A stretch of 64,000 nucleotides of DNA from DATKCT01 sp035513055 (GCA_035513055.1 DATKCT010000008.1:1-64000); one strand, 5' to 3'; shown: positions 24,361 to 34,245, counted from the stretch's first letter. A program made the numbers and translations. Notes: a model not told the origin generated them from the letters alone.

Positions 24361-25326
24361 ATGGAGAAGGTTCAATCGTTCGTCACGCATCTCCGCGAGA
24401 AAACGCGGATGCTCCGGCAAGGGGGGGAGCACCACGGGAACGCGCATCAGGTGGGCATCATGCCGAAGGAGGGATGGCGGCAGCGCAACGTCGAGTTTTT
24501 CAATCAAGTGCTCATTCCGACTCTGTTCGCGCGGCGGGGCGGCGGGGTGAAGAGTCCGGATTTCGCGGCGGTGGCCGGCGACCGGATGGGGGTGACTTGG
24601 ATTGGGCACGCCTCGTTTTTGGTGCAGATCGCGGGCAAAAACATCTTGGTGGACCCGAACTGGGCGCTTTGGCACAGCATCGTCAAGCGGGTGCGGCGCC
24701 CCGGCATCCATCTCGACGAACTTCCCAGGATCGACCTGGTGCTGCTGACGCACGCGCATTTCGACCATCTCCATCTCCCGACCTTGGCCGATGTGGCGCG
24801 TGGTCAGACGATCCTGGTACCCCGGGGCGTAGGAAACCTGGTCAAAAAGATGTATTTCTCGCGGGTGGTGGAGATGGAATGGTGGGACAAGTTCCGTTTC
24901 GGGGAAATCGAGGTGCAATTCACTCCGGCCCGGCATTGGGGGGCGCGGTATGTGCATGACGTGCACCGCGGTTTTGGGGGCTTCCTCATTTCCTCCGACT
25001 ACGGCGCTATCTATCACTGTGGCGACAGCTCCTTTTTCGGTGGATTCCAGGAGATTGGAAAGCGGAAAGCGATCGACTTGGCCCTGCTGCCGATCGGCGC
25101 TTACCGGGCGCCGAGCGGGCGGCCCGTGCACATGAATCCCGAGGAAGCGGTGGAAGCTTTTGTGGCTTTGGGGGCCAAGGAGATGGCGCCCATGCATTAT
25201 GCGACGTTTCCGCTCGGGAGCGAGCCGCTTCATGAACCGCTCGAATGGCTGGTCGACTCCGCCGTGCGTGAGGGGGTCGCCGATCGCGTGCACCTGCTCG
25301 GCGAAGGGGAGGTGCTGGTGGTGTGA
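24361..25326 (+). CDS. metallo-beta-lactamase-fold hydrolase, NAPE-PLD/UlaG-like
   Basis: The start at 24361 has GGAGG eight bases upstream and gives 321 residues. The sequence VTWIGHASFLVQIAGKNILV is the opening of this MBL subfamily, and THAHFDHLH is the zinc-binding HxHxDH motif. Later ligands are in ARHWG, HCGDS and PMHYATFPL. Members include N-acyl-phosphatidylethanolamine phospholipase D and UlaG-type lactonases. The substrate cannot be told. An upstream ATG at 24313 would overlap the start codon of the divergent cyclo-ligase gene. Confidence 0.85.
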   Translation: MEKVQSFVTHLREKTRMLRQGGEHHGNAHQVGIMPKEGWRQRNVEFFNQVLIPTLFARRGGGVKSPDFAAVAGDRMGVTWIGHASFLVQIAGKNILVDPNWALWHSIVKRVRRPGIHLDELPRIDLVLLTHAHFDHLHLPTLADVARGQTILVPRGVGNLVKKMYFSRVVEMEWWDKFRFGEIEVQFTPARHWGARYVHDVHRGFGGFLISSDYGAIYHCGDSSFFGGFQEIGKRKAIDLALLPIGAYRAPSGRPVHMNPEEAVEAFVALGAKEMAPMHYATFPLGSEPLHEPLEWLVDSAVREGVADRVHLLGEGEVLVV

Positions 25327-25360
25327 AGTCCGGGGGCGCCCTGGAAAGGAGAGATACGGA

Positions 25361-27049
25361 CTAAACCTTGTTAGGGTCTTGCTGCCGGCTTCGGCGCAGG
25401 AATCCGATGAGCCCGCCGACGGCAAGCAGGGCCAGGAGGACGATGGCCAACTTTCCGATGGGAAACGCGCCGAGCATCTTGGTTCGGAGCACCCAAACGG
25501 AGGCGGCAGCGGCGACGCAGGCGGCCACAGTCATAACCACGTTCCACAGGACGCGCTTGGCGCCGGAGGGCGCATTCGGACCGAGCAGGGCCCGGGAATT
25601 CATCAACAGGAAGAAGGTGAAGTAGGCGATAGGCAACAGGGCTCCGGCGATGACGGAAGCGGGCACGGCGATCGCGGCTTGGGCATCGCCGCCGGTCCAA
25701 AGAAACGGGGCGAGACATCCGGTCAATCCTGGAAGAAGCGCAGCCATCAGGAAGGGGGGGCCCTGGGGCGGCAGGCCGGCGATCTCGCAGACGGCATAGC
25801 CGTTGATGAGCATGAGGACGATGATGGTGGACACGGCCATCCCGAGGACGCCGAGGCCGAAGATCCACTGGGAAAAGGCCTTTCCTGTGAGTGGCGTGAG
25901 GGCGCTGGCGAGATTGAACGCGTCGCGATTGGCGAGCATGGCGGCCAGGGTCCGGTCTGCCTCGGGCAGGCCCTGCCGCAACTGCTGGCGATCCTCCGGC
26001 GCCATCCCGCCGAAGACCCCAGAACCGTGGTGAACCTTCAGAAAGGTGTCGACCACCTTTTGGTAGGCTCCGGCCATCTCCGGGCGGACGGCGTTTCCCT
26101 CAAGGACATCCGCGGTCTGAGTATGGAAACGGGAGGCGGAGGCGATGACGATGCATCCGGTGGCGAGAACGAAGGGAACGATGAGGCCGGTGGCGAGATC
26201 GAAAATGGCGAGGCCGCGATGGGGTTTGCCCCAGCCTTTGCGCAGCATAGAATAGGGCAAGAGAAAGGTCATATTGATGCCGACGGCGGTCGCGAAGGCG
26301 GCGATCATCTTGTCTTTTTGATCTTCGACAATGAGGGCCCGCCAGGACGCGGCGTTTTCCGAAGTCGCCTCGATGGCGGCGGCGAAACCGGGCGCCGGAG
26401 CGGTCAGAAGTGAGAAATCGGGAACGAAGCCGGCGAAGATTTCTTTCCACGGCAATTGGTTAGCCATGGCCAGGACGACGCCGAAGAAGCTCACGACGAT
26501 GAGCGCGACCATGGTTTTGAGAATGGTTTCGAAAGCGGCGATTCCGCGGGTCCCCGAGGCGGAGAACCAGACGACAGCGTAACTGACGGCGAAGAGGCAC
26601 AATCCGGCGGCGAATTTGCCGCCGGTGGTCGAGTTGGAGAGAGCGGGAATGAGGTTTTGGGTGAGGGCGGCGGTTCCGAGGCTGAACTGGGGCAGAGCCC
26701 AGACGAGATTGGCCATGATGGTGGCGAGGAGCCAGGCCCAGCCGAGAATGGGGCTGACATGACGGTTGATCGAGGCGAAGGGCCGCTGTCCGGTGGAAAG
26801 GGTGACGTAGGCGATGGCCGAGAGCATGACCACGCCCAGGATCATAGCCAGGGGCTGAAGCCAGAGCATGTGGTAGCCCATGATGATGCCCAAGTAGAGG
26901 GCGCCGGCCAGGGATCCGCTGCCCAGGGTGATGGCGCCCTGGAGCCAACCGGGTCCGCAGAGCTTGGAGTAGGCGGCGAGCCTTCCGAGGAACGGCCGCT
27001 GAGCGATGGCTTCCAAATCGGGAATGGGACTGGACTCGGGGGGGTTCAT
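25361..27049 (-). CDS. Nramp-like membrane transporter lacking the canonical metal-binding motifs
   Basis: This 562-residue protein has about 11-12 transmembrane segments and an Nramp-like start (GPGWLQGAITLGSGSLAGAL). In Mn/Fe Nramp transporters the first helix carries DPGN and the sixth MPH. Here the equivalent places read TLGSGS and LLPYSML, so the usual Asp, Asn and Met ligands are gone. A soluble insertion around residues 300-390 (SRFHTQTADVLEGNAV onward) is longer than in classical Nramp. It may carry a different cation, as do magnesium-transporting Nramp relatives, or another substrate. That is inference. Confidence 0.75.
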   Translation of the reverse strand: MNPPESSPIPDLEAIAQRPFLGRLAAYSKLCGPGWLQGAITLGSGSLAGALYLGIIMGYHMLWLQPLAMILGVVMLSAIAYVTLSTGQRPFASINRHVSPILGWAWLLATIMANLVWALPQFSLGTAALTQNLIPALSNSTTGGKFAAGLCLFAVSYAVVWFSASGTRGIAAFETILKTMVALIVVSFFGVVLAMANQLPWKEIFAGFVPDFSLLTAPAPGFAAAIEATSENAASWRALIVEDQKDKMIAAFATAVGINMTFLLPYSMLRKGWGKPHRGLAIFDLATGLIVPFVLATGCIVIASASRFHTQTADVLEGNAVRPEMAGAYQKVVDTFLKVHHGSGVFGGMAPEDRQQLRQGLPEADRTLAAMLANRDAFNLASALTPLTGKAFSQWIFGLGVLGMAVSTIIVLMLINGYAVCEIAGLPPQGPPFLMAALLPGLTGCLAPFLWTGGDAQAAIAVPASVIAGALLPIAYFTFFLLMNSRALLGPNAPSGAKRVLWNVVMTVAACVAAAASVWVLRTKMLGAFPIGKLAIVLLALLAVGGLIGFLRRSRQQDPNKV

Positions 27050-27428
27050 GCAATCGAAGGGAAGGAAGTTGGCGGTGGGCGCTCCCCGGAACGAGGTGGA
27101 GGAATCGTGTCGAGGGCGTTGAGTTGCTCCGTGCTTCGTAGTGAACCGGGGAAGACCACGGCTGGCCAGAACTTTGTCTGGGTCAGACGGGTTTCAGGAT
27201 CGAGGGCGTCAAAAAGTCACCCGTGCGGGAATGAGGCAGGCGCGCCGAGCGATCACTGGAAGGTACACGCTCCACAGCGCCTAGCCGGCCCAGGGCTGTC
27301 GAAGCCAAAGGCCCGCAGCGGAACGAAGGCAGGATGGTGTGTGCAGCCCGCCACGGGAGCGCATGAGAAATGTGTGGCGGTGGCGATGCGATTGACATTC
27401 CCGCCGCGACGGCGAAAGAAGGCGGATC
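27050..27428. other. divergent intergenic region with repeat fragment
   Basis: Nearly 380 bases between the Nramp-like gene and the outer-membrane protein gene. Around 27333-27375 it contains GCAGCCCGCCAC followed by ATGAGAAATG, pieces of the dispersed repeat families seen elsewhere. No gene or structured RNA was recognised. Confidence 0.5.
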
Positions 27429-28400
27429 ATGTTTCCAAGAGCCTTTCTTCGGGCCGCGGCGGCGGCAGTGCTTTGGTCCTCGTTCCTCCCTCTGCCGGCC
27501 GGCGCGGGAGACCTCGCTCCGGCGTCACCGGAACCGGTCCTAACGACCGGGATAGAGGATCCGATGGCGGTTCTCCATTTCGGGCGGCGCGGGTCGGCGA
27601 CCAACCTAGCGCCGCTGGCGATGGGGAGCGTCAGTTACCGGCACGAGTTCAAGGCGGATTTCGACGACCTGCCGGGAGACTTGAGCATCGACGATTTCAC
27701 GCTGTGGGGGTCGCTTCCCCCTTTGAGTTGGGATCGGTCCCACCTGATCCCGATGTTCAGTTACCGGGGGACCTGGTTGAACGGATCCGGCGGATCGCCG
27801 GTCCCGGACGACGATCTGCACGCCTTCCGGCTGCCGCTGATCTTCTTACAGGATGTCTCCGAGGATTTTCTCTGGGGAGCGATGGTGATGCCCGGCTACT
27901 CGGGCGATGCGAGCGGATGGCAGAGCGATGCTCTCACTTTCGCGGCGGCGCTCGGGGCGGGATACATGGTGAATCCGGAGTTGCGGGTTTTCGCCGGGGT
28001 TTACTATTCGCACGCCGTCGATAACGAATTCCTCGTTCCCGGGGTCGCCTTCAGTTGGCGTCCCCATGCGGACTGGGAAGTCTACCTGTATCCTCCGATC
28101 GCTGGGATTAACTACAACCTTGGGGACCATTGGCTGGCCGGTTTGTTCGGGCGCTACGATGCGACGGCCTGGTTTGTGGAGGGAGGGCGAAGGGCGCCGG
28201 ACCTCGAAGCGACTTTGCGAGGGACGCGGGTGGGTCTCAAACTGGAAGGCCGCGTGTGGAACCGGATCTGGGCCTACGCGGCGGGCGGCTACAGCTTCGG
28301 CCGGGAATTGGAGGTGGACCGGACCCGCGGGCGCACGCTTTTCGACGAAGACATCGACAACTCTCCCTTCGTCCAGTTCGGGTTCAATCTCCGGTACTGA
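27429..28400 (+). CDS. DUF6268-like outer-membrane beta-barrel protein
   Basis: The protein has 323 residues with a signal peptide (about 1-26, ending AGAG). The body shows alternating amphipathic strands, for example VSYRHEFKADF, LRVFAGVYYSHAVD, WEVYLYPPIAGINY and AYAAGGYSFGRELEV. It ends in QFGFNLRY, an aromatic terminus suited to barrel assembly. The pattern fits DUF6268-type proteins. Function is unknown, and it is probably a small porin-like or structural barrel. It stands alone. Confidence 0.65.
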   Translation: MFPRAFLRAAAAAVLWSSFLPLPAGAGDLAPASPEPVLTTGIEDPMAVLHFGRRGSATNLAPLAMGSVSYRHEFKADFDDLPGDLSIDDFTLWGSLPPLSWDRSHLIPMFSYRGTWLNGSGGSPVPDDDLHAFRLPLIFLQDVSEDFLWGAMVMPGYSGDASGWQSDALTFAAALGAGYMVNPELRVFAGVYYSHAVDNEFLVPGVAFSWRPHADWEVYLYPPIAGINYNLGDHWLAGLFGRYDATAWFVEGGRRAPDLEATLRGTRVGLKLEGRVWNRIWAYAAGGYSFGRELEVDRTRGRTLFDEDIDNSPFVQFGFNLRY

Positions 28401-28599
28401 GGACGCGGCGCCGGGGGGCGAGGCGAGCGAGGAAAAAATAACTCATTCTTTGCGCGATGAGTCCTGCTGGAGGACCCGTGACCAGTCGCCGGAAACCGGG
28501 CGGGTGAGGCGCCCGGCGGATCCGGGCTTGCGGAATGACTAGGGAGCGTCAAAACTTTTCGGGAGAACCCATACCGCTGAGGCGGAAAAGAGGAAGATC

Positions 28600-31284
28600 A
28601 TGCTCAAACTAGCACGACACTATTCATCTCGCGGTGCCCGCGTTGCCCGGGTGGGAAGGAGGAGAATCATCGCTTTTGCGGTGGCCGCCGCCGGGGCGGG
28701 CTCCATGATGTTTTCCGCGGCGGATGCCGCAGGCCGTAGCCGGGCGGGGCTGCAGGCCCTCTACGATTTCCGGTCCCAGGACGGAGATGTGGTGGAAGAC
28801 CGTGCCAAAGCCGGCGAGCCCATCCATTTGAAAATCGAGAATCCGGAGGCCGTTCGCCGAGCCAACGGATCGCTCGAGGTCGTCGCCGACACGGTGATTC
28901 GAGCGGACGATTCGTCCGGGCGCCTCACCGAGGCGATCCGGAAATCGGGTGAACTTACCGTGGAAGCGTGGATCCGGCCGGCGGACACGGGCCTCACGGG
29001 ACCGGCGCGCATCGTGACGCTTTCGAAGAACGGCAGCGAACGGAATTTTACGGTGGGACAGGACGGCGACCGCTTCGAGGTCCGTCTTCGCACGACGCGG
29101 GCCTCCACCAACGGAATGCCTTCGTTACCGGCGCCGGAGCAGAGCGTCGCAGCAGAACGGACTCATATCGTTTACACGCGGGACCGCGGCGGGAGGGCAT
29201 GTCTCTACGTCAACGGCGAGAAGAGGGCGGAGAACCGGGATCCCGGAAGCACCTCGAACTGGGACGGCTCAGCTCGATTCGCCCTGGCCAACGAGCTTTC
29301 CGGCGATCGTCCTTGGCGCGGGTCGTACTACTTGGTTGCGATCTACAGCCGGTCCCTGCTGCCCTTTGAGGTCGCCCGGCATTTCGAGGCGGGTCTCGAT
29401 GTGGACCACGATGTTGAAGAAGGGGCCGATGTGGCTGGCGCGCGATTGTTCGATGAGGAGATCGCCCCGCTTTTGGCCCGGCATTGTCTGGAATGTCATG
29501 ATTCCAGCAATCGCAAAGGCAAGCTCGATCTTTCGAGGAAAGAAACGACGCTGGCCGGCGGCAACGACGGGCCTGCGATCGTGCCTGGAAAGCCAGAGGG
29601 GAGTCTGTTGTGGGAGTTGGTGGAATCCGGCGAGATGCCCGACGACCGGCCGGTGCTCTCGCAAAACGAAAAAGACCGGTTGCGCGAGTGGATTGAAGCC
29701 GGTGCTCCATGGACGAGCGAGGTCATCGATCCTTTGGCCCACAAGCGCGACGGGCGCACCGGACAGAACTGGGTGCGGCGCCTCACGCTGCGCGAATACA
29801 TCGAGACGGTGCGCAGCGTGACCGGCGTCGATATTGCCGCGGAGGCGCGAGAGCTTTTGCCGGCGGACCTGCGAGCCGACGGATTCAGCAACACGGCCTA
29901 CAATCTGAATGTCGATCTCGAGCACGTGGACGCTTATGCCCGCTTGGCCAAGATCATCGTGAGTCGCATGAATCCGGGGCAGTTCTCGAAGGAGTTCGAC
30001 AAGAAGCGCAGGTTCACCGACGACGACAAGGGAGAACTGATTTCGAATATGGGCAGATGGATCCTGCGCGGTCCGGTCGAGGATCACGAGATCATTGCGT
30101 ATCGCGGGATTGCGACGGCGGCGGCGGCGGCGGGCGGAACCTACGAAGATTCCGTGGCCCTCATCATCCAGGCCATGTTGCAATCGCCACGCTTTCTGTA
30201 CCGGATCGAGAAGCAGCTTGGGGACGGCAGTCCCTGGCCGGTGGACGCTTACGAACTGGCTTCCCGGATGAGCTACATCATCTGGGGCAGCCCGCCGGAT
30301 CGCGAACTGATGCGGGCGGCAGAGAAGGGGGAATTGCACGAAAGGGACCGGCTAGCCGGTCAGATCCAGCGGATGCTCGAGGATCCTCGCGCGGTCGAAC
30401 ATTCCATCCGGTTCATCGAGGAATGGTTGGATCTCGATCGCCTGGAGAATTTGCAGCCGAGCCGGGAGCGGTATCCCCATTGGGATCCCGAGCTTGCGGC
30501 TGATATGCGGGAGGAGACCAGGGAATACTTTCGGGAGGTTGTATGGGAACAGAAACGCCCGCTGGCCAGTCTCTTCAATACCAAGGTCGCATTTCTGACG
30601 CCGCGTCTGGCCCGGCACTACGGACTGGAATACGCGAGTGCGGATGGGGATCCCGGTCGCGTCGAGCGTCACGATCTCTCGGGGGTGAAGGCCCGGGGAG
30701 GACTCCTCACGCAGGGCAGCATTTTGACCGTTGGCGGGGACGACGCTTCCATGGTCACGCGGGGGCTTTTCGTGCTTCACGACGTCCTCCGCGGCGGGGT
30801 CAAAGACCCTCCTCCGGGGACAGACACGACGCCTGTGCCCTCGGAGCCGGGGCGCTCGCAGCGGGCGGTTTCCGAGGAGCGGATTGCGAACCAGAATTGT
30901 GGGGGATGCCATTCGAAGTTCGAGCCGCTGGCCTTTGGCTTGGAACGTTTCGATGGGCTGGGGGCCTACCGGGAGACCGATGCCTTCGGGAACGCCTTGC
31001 GCGAGGATGGCGAGGTGCTGATTCCGGGGGAGGCCGAGGCCACTCCTTACGATTCGGTGGAAGAACTCATGGATTTCTTGGCCTCCAACGAGCGTGTGCA
31101 GGAGACGCTGACTTGGAAAGCGGCGCAATTTGCGTTGGGGCGGCCTTTGGTTGGGACGGACGAAGCGGTTTTGAAGGAGATTCACCGCGAAACCCAAGAA
31201 AAGGGCGCCACCTATCAAGCGTTGATCGCGGCCATCGTGATGAGCGATATGGTGCAGATGACCCGCACGGAACCGGCAGAGTGA
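28600..31284 (+). CDS. secreted DUF1592/DUF1588/DUF1585 protein with LamG and cytochrome-c-like domains
   Basis: The protein has 894 residues. An N-terminal hydrophobic segment (IIAFAVAAAGAGSMMFSAADA) directs export. Residues about 48-270 form a LamG/concanavalin-like domain. A Planctomycete cytochrome c-like domain follows, with CLECH at 296-300. DUF1587, DUF1595, DUF1592, DUF1588 and DUF1585 come next in the order usual for this family. A second CGGCH lies at 767-771. The two CxxCH motifs suggest haem binding outside the cytoplasm, but a redox reaction has not been established for the family. The gene precedes a DUF1552 gene, the standard pairing. AGAGGA upstream supports the start. Confidence 0.88.
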   Translation: MLKLARHYSSRGARVARVGRRRIIAFAVAAAGAGSMMFSAADAAGRSRAGLQALYDFRSQDGDVVEDRAKAGEPIHLKIENPEAVRRANGSLEVVADTVIRADDSSGRLTEAIRKSGELTVEAWIRPADTGLTGPARIVTLSKNGSERNFTVGQDGDRFEVRLRTTRASTNGMPSLPAPEQSVAAERTHIVYTRDRGGRACLYVNGEKRAENRDPGSTSNWDGSARFALANELSGDRPWRGSYYLVAIYSRSLLPFEVARHFEAGLDVDHDVEEGADVAGARLFDEEIAPLLARHCLECHDSSNRKGKLDLSRKETTLAGGNDGPAIVPGKPEGSLLWELVESGEMPDDRPVLSQNEKDRLREWIEAGAPWTSEVIDPLAHKRDGRTGQNWVRRLTLREYIETVRSVTGVDIAAEARELLPADLRADGFSNTAYNLNVDLEHVDAYARLAKIIVSRMNPGQFSKEFDKKRRFTDDDKGELISNMGRWILRGPVEDHEIIAYRGIATAAAAAGGTYEDSVALIIQAMLQSPRFLYRIEKQLGDGSPWPVDAYELASRMSYIIWGSPPDRELMRAAEKGELHERDRLAGQIQRMLEDPRAVEHSIRFIEEWLDLDRLENLQPSRERYPHWDPELAADMREETREYFREVVWEQKRPLASLFNTKVAFLTPRLARHYGLEYASADGDPGRVERHDLSGVKARGGLLTQGSILTVGGDDASMVTRGLFVLHDVLRGGVKDPPPGTDTTPVPSEPGRSQRAVSEERIANQNCGGCHSKFEPLAFGLERFDGLGAYRETDAFGNALREDGEVLIPGEAEATPYDSVEELMDFLASNERVQETLTWKAAQFALGRPLVGTDEAVLKEIHRETQEKGATYQALIAAIVMSDMVQMTRTEPAE

Positions 31285-31426
31285 CTTCGAGATTTTCGCG
31301 ATCGAGACCGTTTGACCGGAGGCGGTGGGAGCGGCTCGGTTTTCTGGTTTCTTCTCGGCGGGATTGTGCGAGTTTGCTCGCTGCGGCCGGGCCGGCCGGC
31401 ATTGAACCCATTATCCTAACAGAACC

Positions 31427-32875
31427 ATGAGAAATGCGCTCATCAACCGGCGAACGATGCTCAAGGGATTGGGAGGCATCGGAATTGGACTTCCTTTGCT
31501 CGAGGAGATGCTGCCGTCCGCCGCGGCTGCGGCCTCGACCTCGACCTCGACTGCCGCGACGGTTCCGGTGCGGGCATTCAATGTCTTTTTTGGCTTGGGA
31601 ATCCCGGCGCCGCTTCAGCAGGAAGGCTTCGACGGGGTCCTGGAACCGCTGAAGCCTTTGCGCGAGCAGCTCCTGCTCCTGCGCAACGTCGACCAAGTGC
31701 GTTGTGATGAATCGGGCATCAACGCTCACTTTGACGGAGCCTCGGGGGCGTTCACGGCCACGCCGCCCAATGGGGAAGCGCGGGCCGGAGGCGCGTCGAT
31801 CGACCAAGTTGTCCGCGCCGCTCACTACCCCGAGGGTCTTCCTCCGGGGGTAGCTCCGACCGTGGTGGCCGGGACGTTTTTCCGCCGCAGCCGGGTCAGC
31901 CGCTATGTGCACAGCTACAACGCGGACGGGACGGTGGCGGCGAACATGCAGGAGCGTCCGCGCGACCTGTTCGAGCGGGTATTCGGCACGGTCGAGCTTG
32001 GCGGCGACGATAGCGAAGCGGGGCTGCGGCAGCGGAGACTGGAGCGGAGCGTGCTCGATGCGGTGCTGGATCAGTATCACTATTATACCGGTTCCCACTC
32101 GCCGTTAGGCGCGGCGTCGAAGAGCCGGGTCCGCGATCATCTCGACCGGGTGCGTGAGTTCGAGCAGCGGGCCTACGCCATGGGCGATCGGGTGGAGGGT
32201 GGACCGGAGTTGCCCCCGCGCTCGCTGCTGGCGCACGGAGGCCAGGCGGATCCGGGTGGCGAGGGCATCGACATCACCCTTGAGGAACTCACATCGGAAT
32301 GGCGACTTATGGCCGATCTCTACGCTTTGGCGATTCAGATGGACCGGGTTCGATTCGGCTCCGTCACTTTCCTGGCTGCCGGAGAGCGGATTCGCCTGAG
32401 CGGTGAGTATGAATACGACGGCCGGAAGATTTTCACCTTCGACGATGCCGGCCAGCACCGGGCTACGGGCTCGCAGGGATGCAGCCACGAGTGGTGGCAC
32501 CAGTTCAATCCGAAGAAGGAAAACGAGGCGCTTCGGGCGCACGCGCACATGAAAATGCGAGAGGTCGCTTATTTTCTGAACCGCTTGAACACCGAAGACT
32601 GTCGCGAGTCGAACGGCCGCACGATCTTGGAGAACTCGCTGATCACGATATCGACCGAATCGGGAGACGGGCGTCATGACGACGTCAAACGGGAACTCTC
32701 GGGAGTCTTTCACGCGATCACGGGCGCCAACGGCCGTTTCAAGACCGGGGAAATCGTGGACGTGGGGGCGGAAGGCATCGACGTCTACAACACGATGCTG
32801 GACGCGATGGGGGCATCCCACCGGCTGGGGCCGAACGATCGTGAAGGGCGGCGGGTAGAAGCGATACGGGCTTGA
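31427..32875 (+). CDS. DUF1552 protein, partner of the DUF1592 protein
   Basis: The 482-residue protein begins with a Tat-like signal (NRRTMLKGLGGIGIGLPLLEE), suggesting it folds before export. The body has family features such as NVFFGLGIP near the start, LPPGVAPTV, a DQY helix and a final ITGANGRF and GRRVEAIR region. DUF1552 proteins are nearly always found beside DUF1592 proteins in Planctomycetes and Verrucomicrobia. Their activity is unknown. It is 142 bases downstream of its partner. Confidence 0.87.
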   Translation: MRNALINRRTMLKGLGGIGIGLPLLEEMLPSAAAAASTSTSTAATVPVRAFNVFFGLGIPAPLQQEGFDGVLEPLKPLREQLLLLRNVDQVRCDESGINAHFDGASGAFTATPPNGEARAGGASIDQVVRAAHYPEGLPPGVAPTVVAGTFFRRSRVSRYVHSYNADGTVAANMQERPRDLFERVFGTVELGGDDSEAGLRQRRLERSVLDAVLDQYHYYTGSHSPLGAASKSRVRDHLDRVREFEQRAYAMGDRVEGGPELPPRSLLAHGGQADPGGEGIDITLEELTSEWRLMADLYALAIQMDRVRFGSVTFLAAGERIRLSGEYEYDGRKIFTFDDAGQHRATGSQGCSHEWWHQFNPKKENEALRAHAHMKMREVAYFLNRLNTEDCRESNGRTILENSLITISTESGDGRHDDVKRELSGVFHAITGANGRFKTGEIVDVGAEGIDVYNTMLDAMGASHRLGPNDREGRRVEAIRA

Positions 32876-32887
32876 GCCCCGTGGGAT

Positions 32888-32986
32888 GGGGTGCAGCGCG
32901 CCACAGCAGAAAGGGTATGGGCAGCGGTGTCGCGGGCGTCGTACTGGCCGGTGTCGCTGGGGGGTGCAGCGCGCCACAGCAGAAAG
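32888..32986. repeat. two copies of a 26-bp repeat (family B)
   Basis: Two identical 26-base units at 32888-32913 and 32961-32986 start GGGGTGCAGCGCGCCACAGC and are 73 bases apart. A near-identical inverted copy lies at 50988-51014. They occupy the gap between the DUF1552 and ROK genes. Nothing else was recognised in 32876-33138. Confidence 0.75.
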
Positions 32987-33138
32987 CGTATCGGCAGAGT
33001 CGCTTGAATTCGGCGGTGGCGGCATCTAGGATCCCATTGCGCTTCCCACGCGCGTTCACTCTGAGGCCTGCGGACGGATCCGGTTGCGCCGCCTAAGCGG
33101 AGGAGCGGATTCGCGGAGGAGGCGCGCTGGCGCTGCCC

Positions 33139-34197
33139 ATGAACGGAGACTGTTCGGCCATTTATATCGGGTTTATTCTCGGCGGTGAGCGTTTGATGGG
33201 ACGGATGTACACGGGGTCGGGCGAACCGTTGGGAGTGACCGTGCTGGAAGTCGAGATCGAGGCGGAGCAAGGTCCGGAAGGGTTTCTCCGCAATTTGGGC
33301 AAACTGACGACGCTGTTGCTGCGCGAATCCGGAGCGAATTGGACAGCAGTGCGGGGAATTGGCGTCGGGCTGCCCGCGCCCTTGAAGGACGGCATCGTCC
33401 AAGACCGCGCCAACATGGAGCATCCGGCCTGGACGAATTGGCCGGCGGAAGTTCGACTGGTGCAGTACTTCGAGGGGATGCCGGTGGTGATCGAAAATGA
33501 CGCCAATCTCGCGGCTTACGGTGAGTGGACCACGCAGAATGGCGCGCGGCGACACGATCTGATCGTGGTGGTGGCCATTGGCACGGGGATCGGCGGGGGC
33601 ATCATTTTGGGCGGAGGAATTTTTCGCGGTCAGGGCGCGGCGGGAGAGTTTGGGAGATTTCGCATGACCATGGATCCCTACGCATTCTGGTATCCTGGGC
33701 GCAAAGGGACGGCGCGTGAGGACACGGTCGAGTATTTCGCGTCGCAGTTGGCCATGGCCCGTCAGTTGGAGGAGCGATTCGCCGATGCCCGCTTCGATCC
33801 CGAGCACCGGCATCCGTTGCGCGAGGTGGGAAGGAGCAATACGGGCGGTCTGAACTTTCACCGGATGGCGGAGGAAGCGGCCCGGTTTGCCGATGAGGGC
33901 GACGAGCTGTGCCTGGGACTGTTCCGCTTGCGCGAAGAGGCGATCGGGCAGCTTTTGTTCTCGGTGGGGCTGATGTTCAATCCGCATGGCTTCATTTTGG
34001 GCGGGCACACCATCGCCACCATGTCTGCTGCGTTTCGGGAGAAGTTCATCAACAGAGTGAAGGAGCAAATGGTGAAGCGATTGCAGCCGGTCCTGCCGGG
34101 ATACGAGTACGACGTGGTCGCGGCCAAACTCGGCGATGAAGCCGCCGTATTTGGTTCGGCCATGTTGGCCCGCGACTCGGCCGGAGTGCAGGTCTGA
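33139..34197 (+). CDS. atypical ROK-family protein
   Basis: The protein has 352 residues. The core matches ROK sugar kinases: GIGVGLPAPL, VVIENDANLAAYGEW with the catalytic Asp, VAIGTGIGGGIILGGG and AGEFGRF. Two expected features are missing. The N-terminus reads AIYIGFILGGERL instead of the phosphate-binding DxGGT motif. The zinc cysteines (CxCGxxGCxE) are replaced by FWYPGRKGTAREDTVEYF. It may be a kinase with altered nucleotide contacts, or a sugar-sensing protein. No DNA-binding domain is present. The gene next downstream encodes an anchored hydrolase-like protein. Confidence 0.7.
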   Translation: MNGDCSAIYIGFILGGERLMGRMYTGSGEPLGVTVLEVEIEAEQGPEGFLRNLGKLTTLLLRESGANWTAVRGIGVGLPAPLKDGIVQDRANMEHPAWTNWPAEVRLVQYFEGMPVVIENDANLAAYGEWTTQNGARRHDLIVVVAIGTGIGGGIILGGGIFRGQGAAGEFGRFRMTMDPYAFWYPGRKGTAREDTVEYFASQLAMARQLEERFADARFDPEHRHPLREVGRSNTGGLNFHRMAEEAARFADEGDELCLGLFRLREEAIGQLLFSVGLMFNPHGFILGGHTIATMSAAFREKFINRVKEQMVKRLQPVLPGYEYDVVAAKLGDEAAVFGSAMLARDSAGVQV

Positions 34198-34245
34198 CGA
34201 CACAGGTCGTCTGGCGCATGGCGCCTGTTTCGCGGAGTCGAGATC

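Noticed and set aside
28457..28495. Hammerhead-ribozyme-like GATGAGTCC followed by a short hairpin and GGAC
   Set aside because: The required CUGA before GA and the GAAA after stem II are missing (GCGATGA and CCGTG instead), so the catalytic core is not there.
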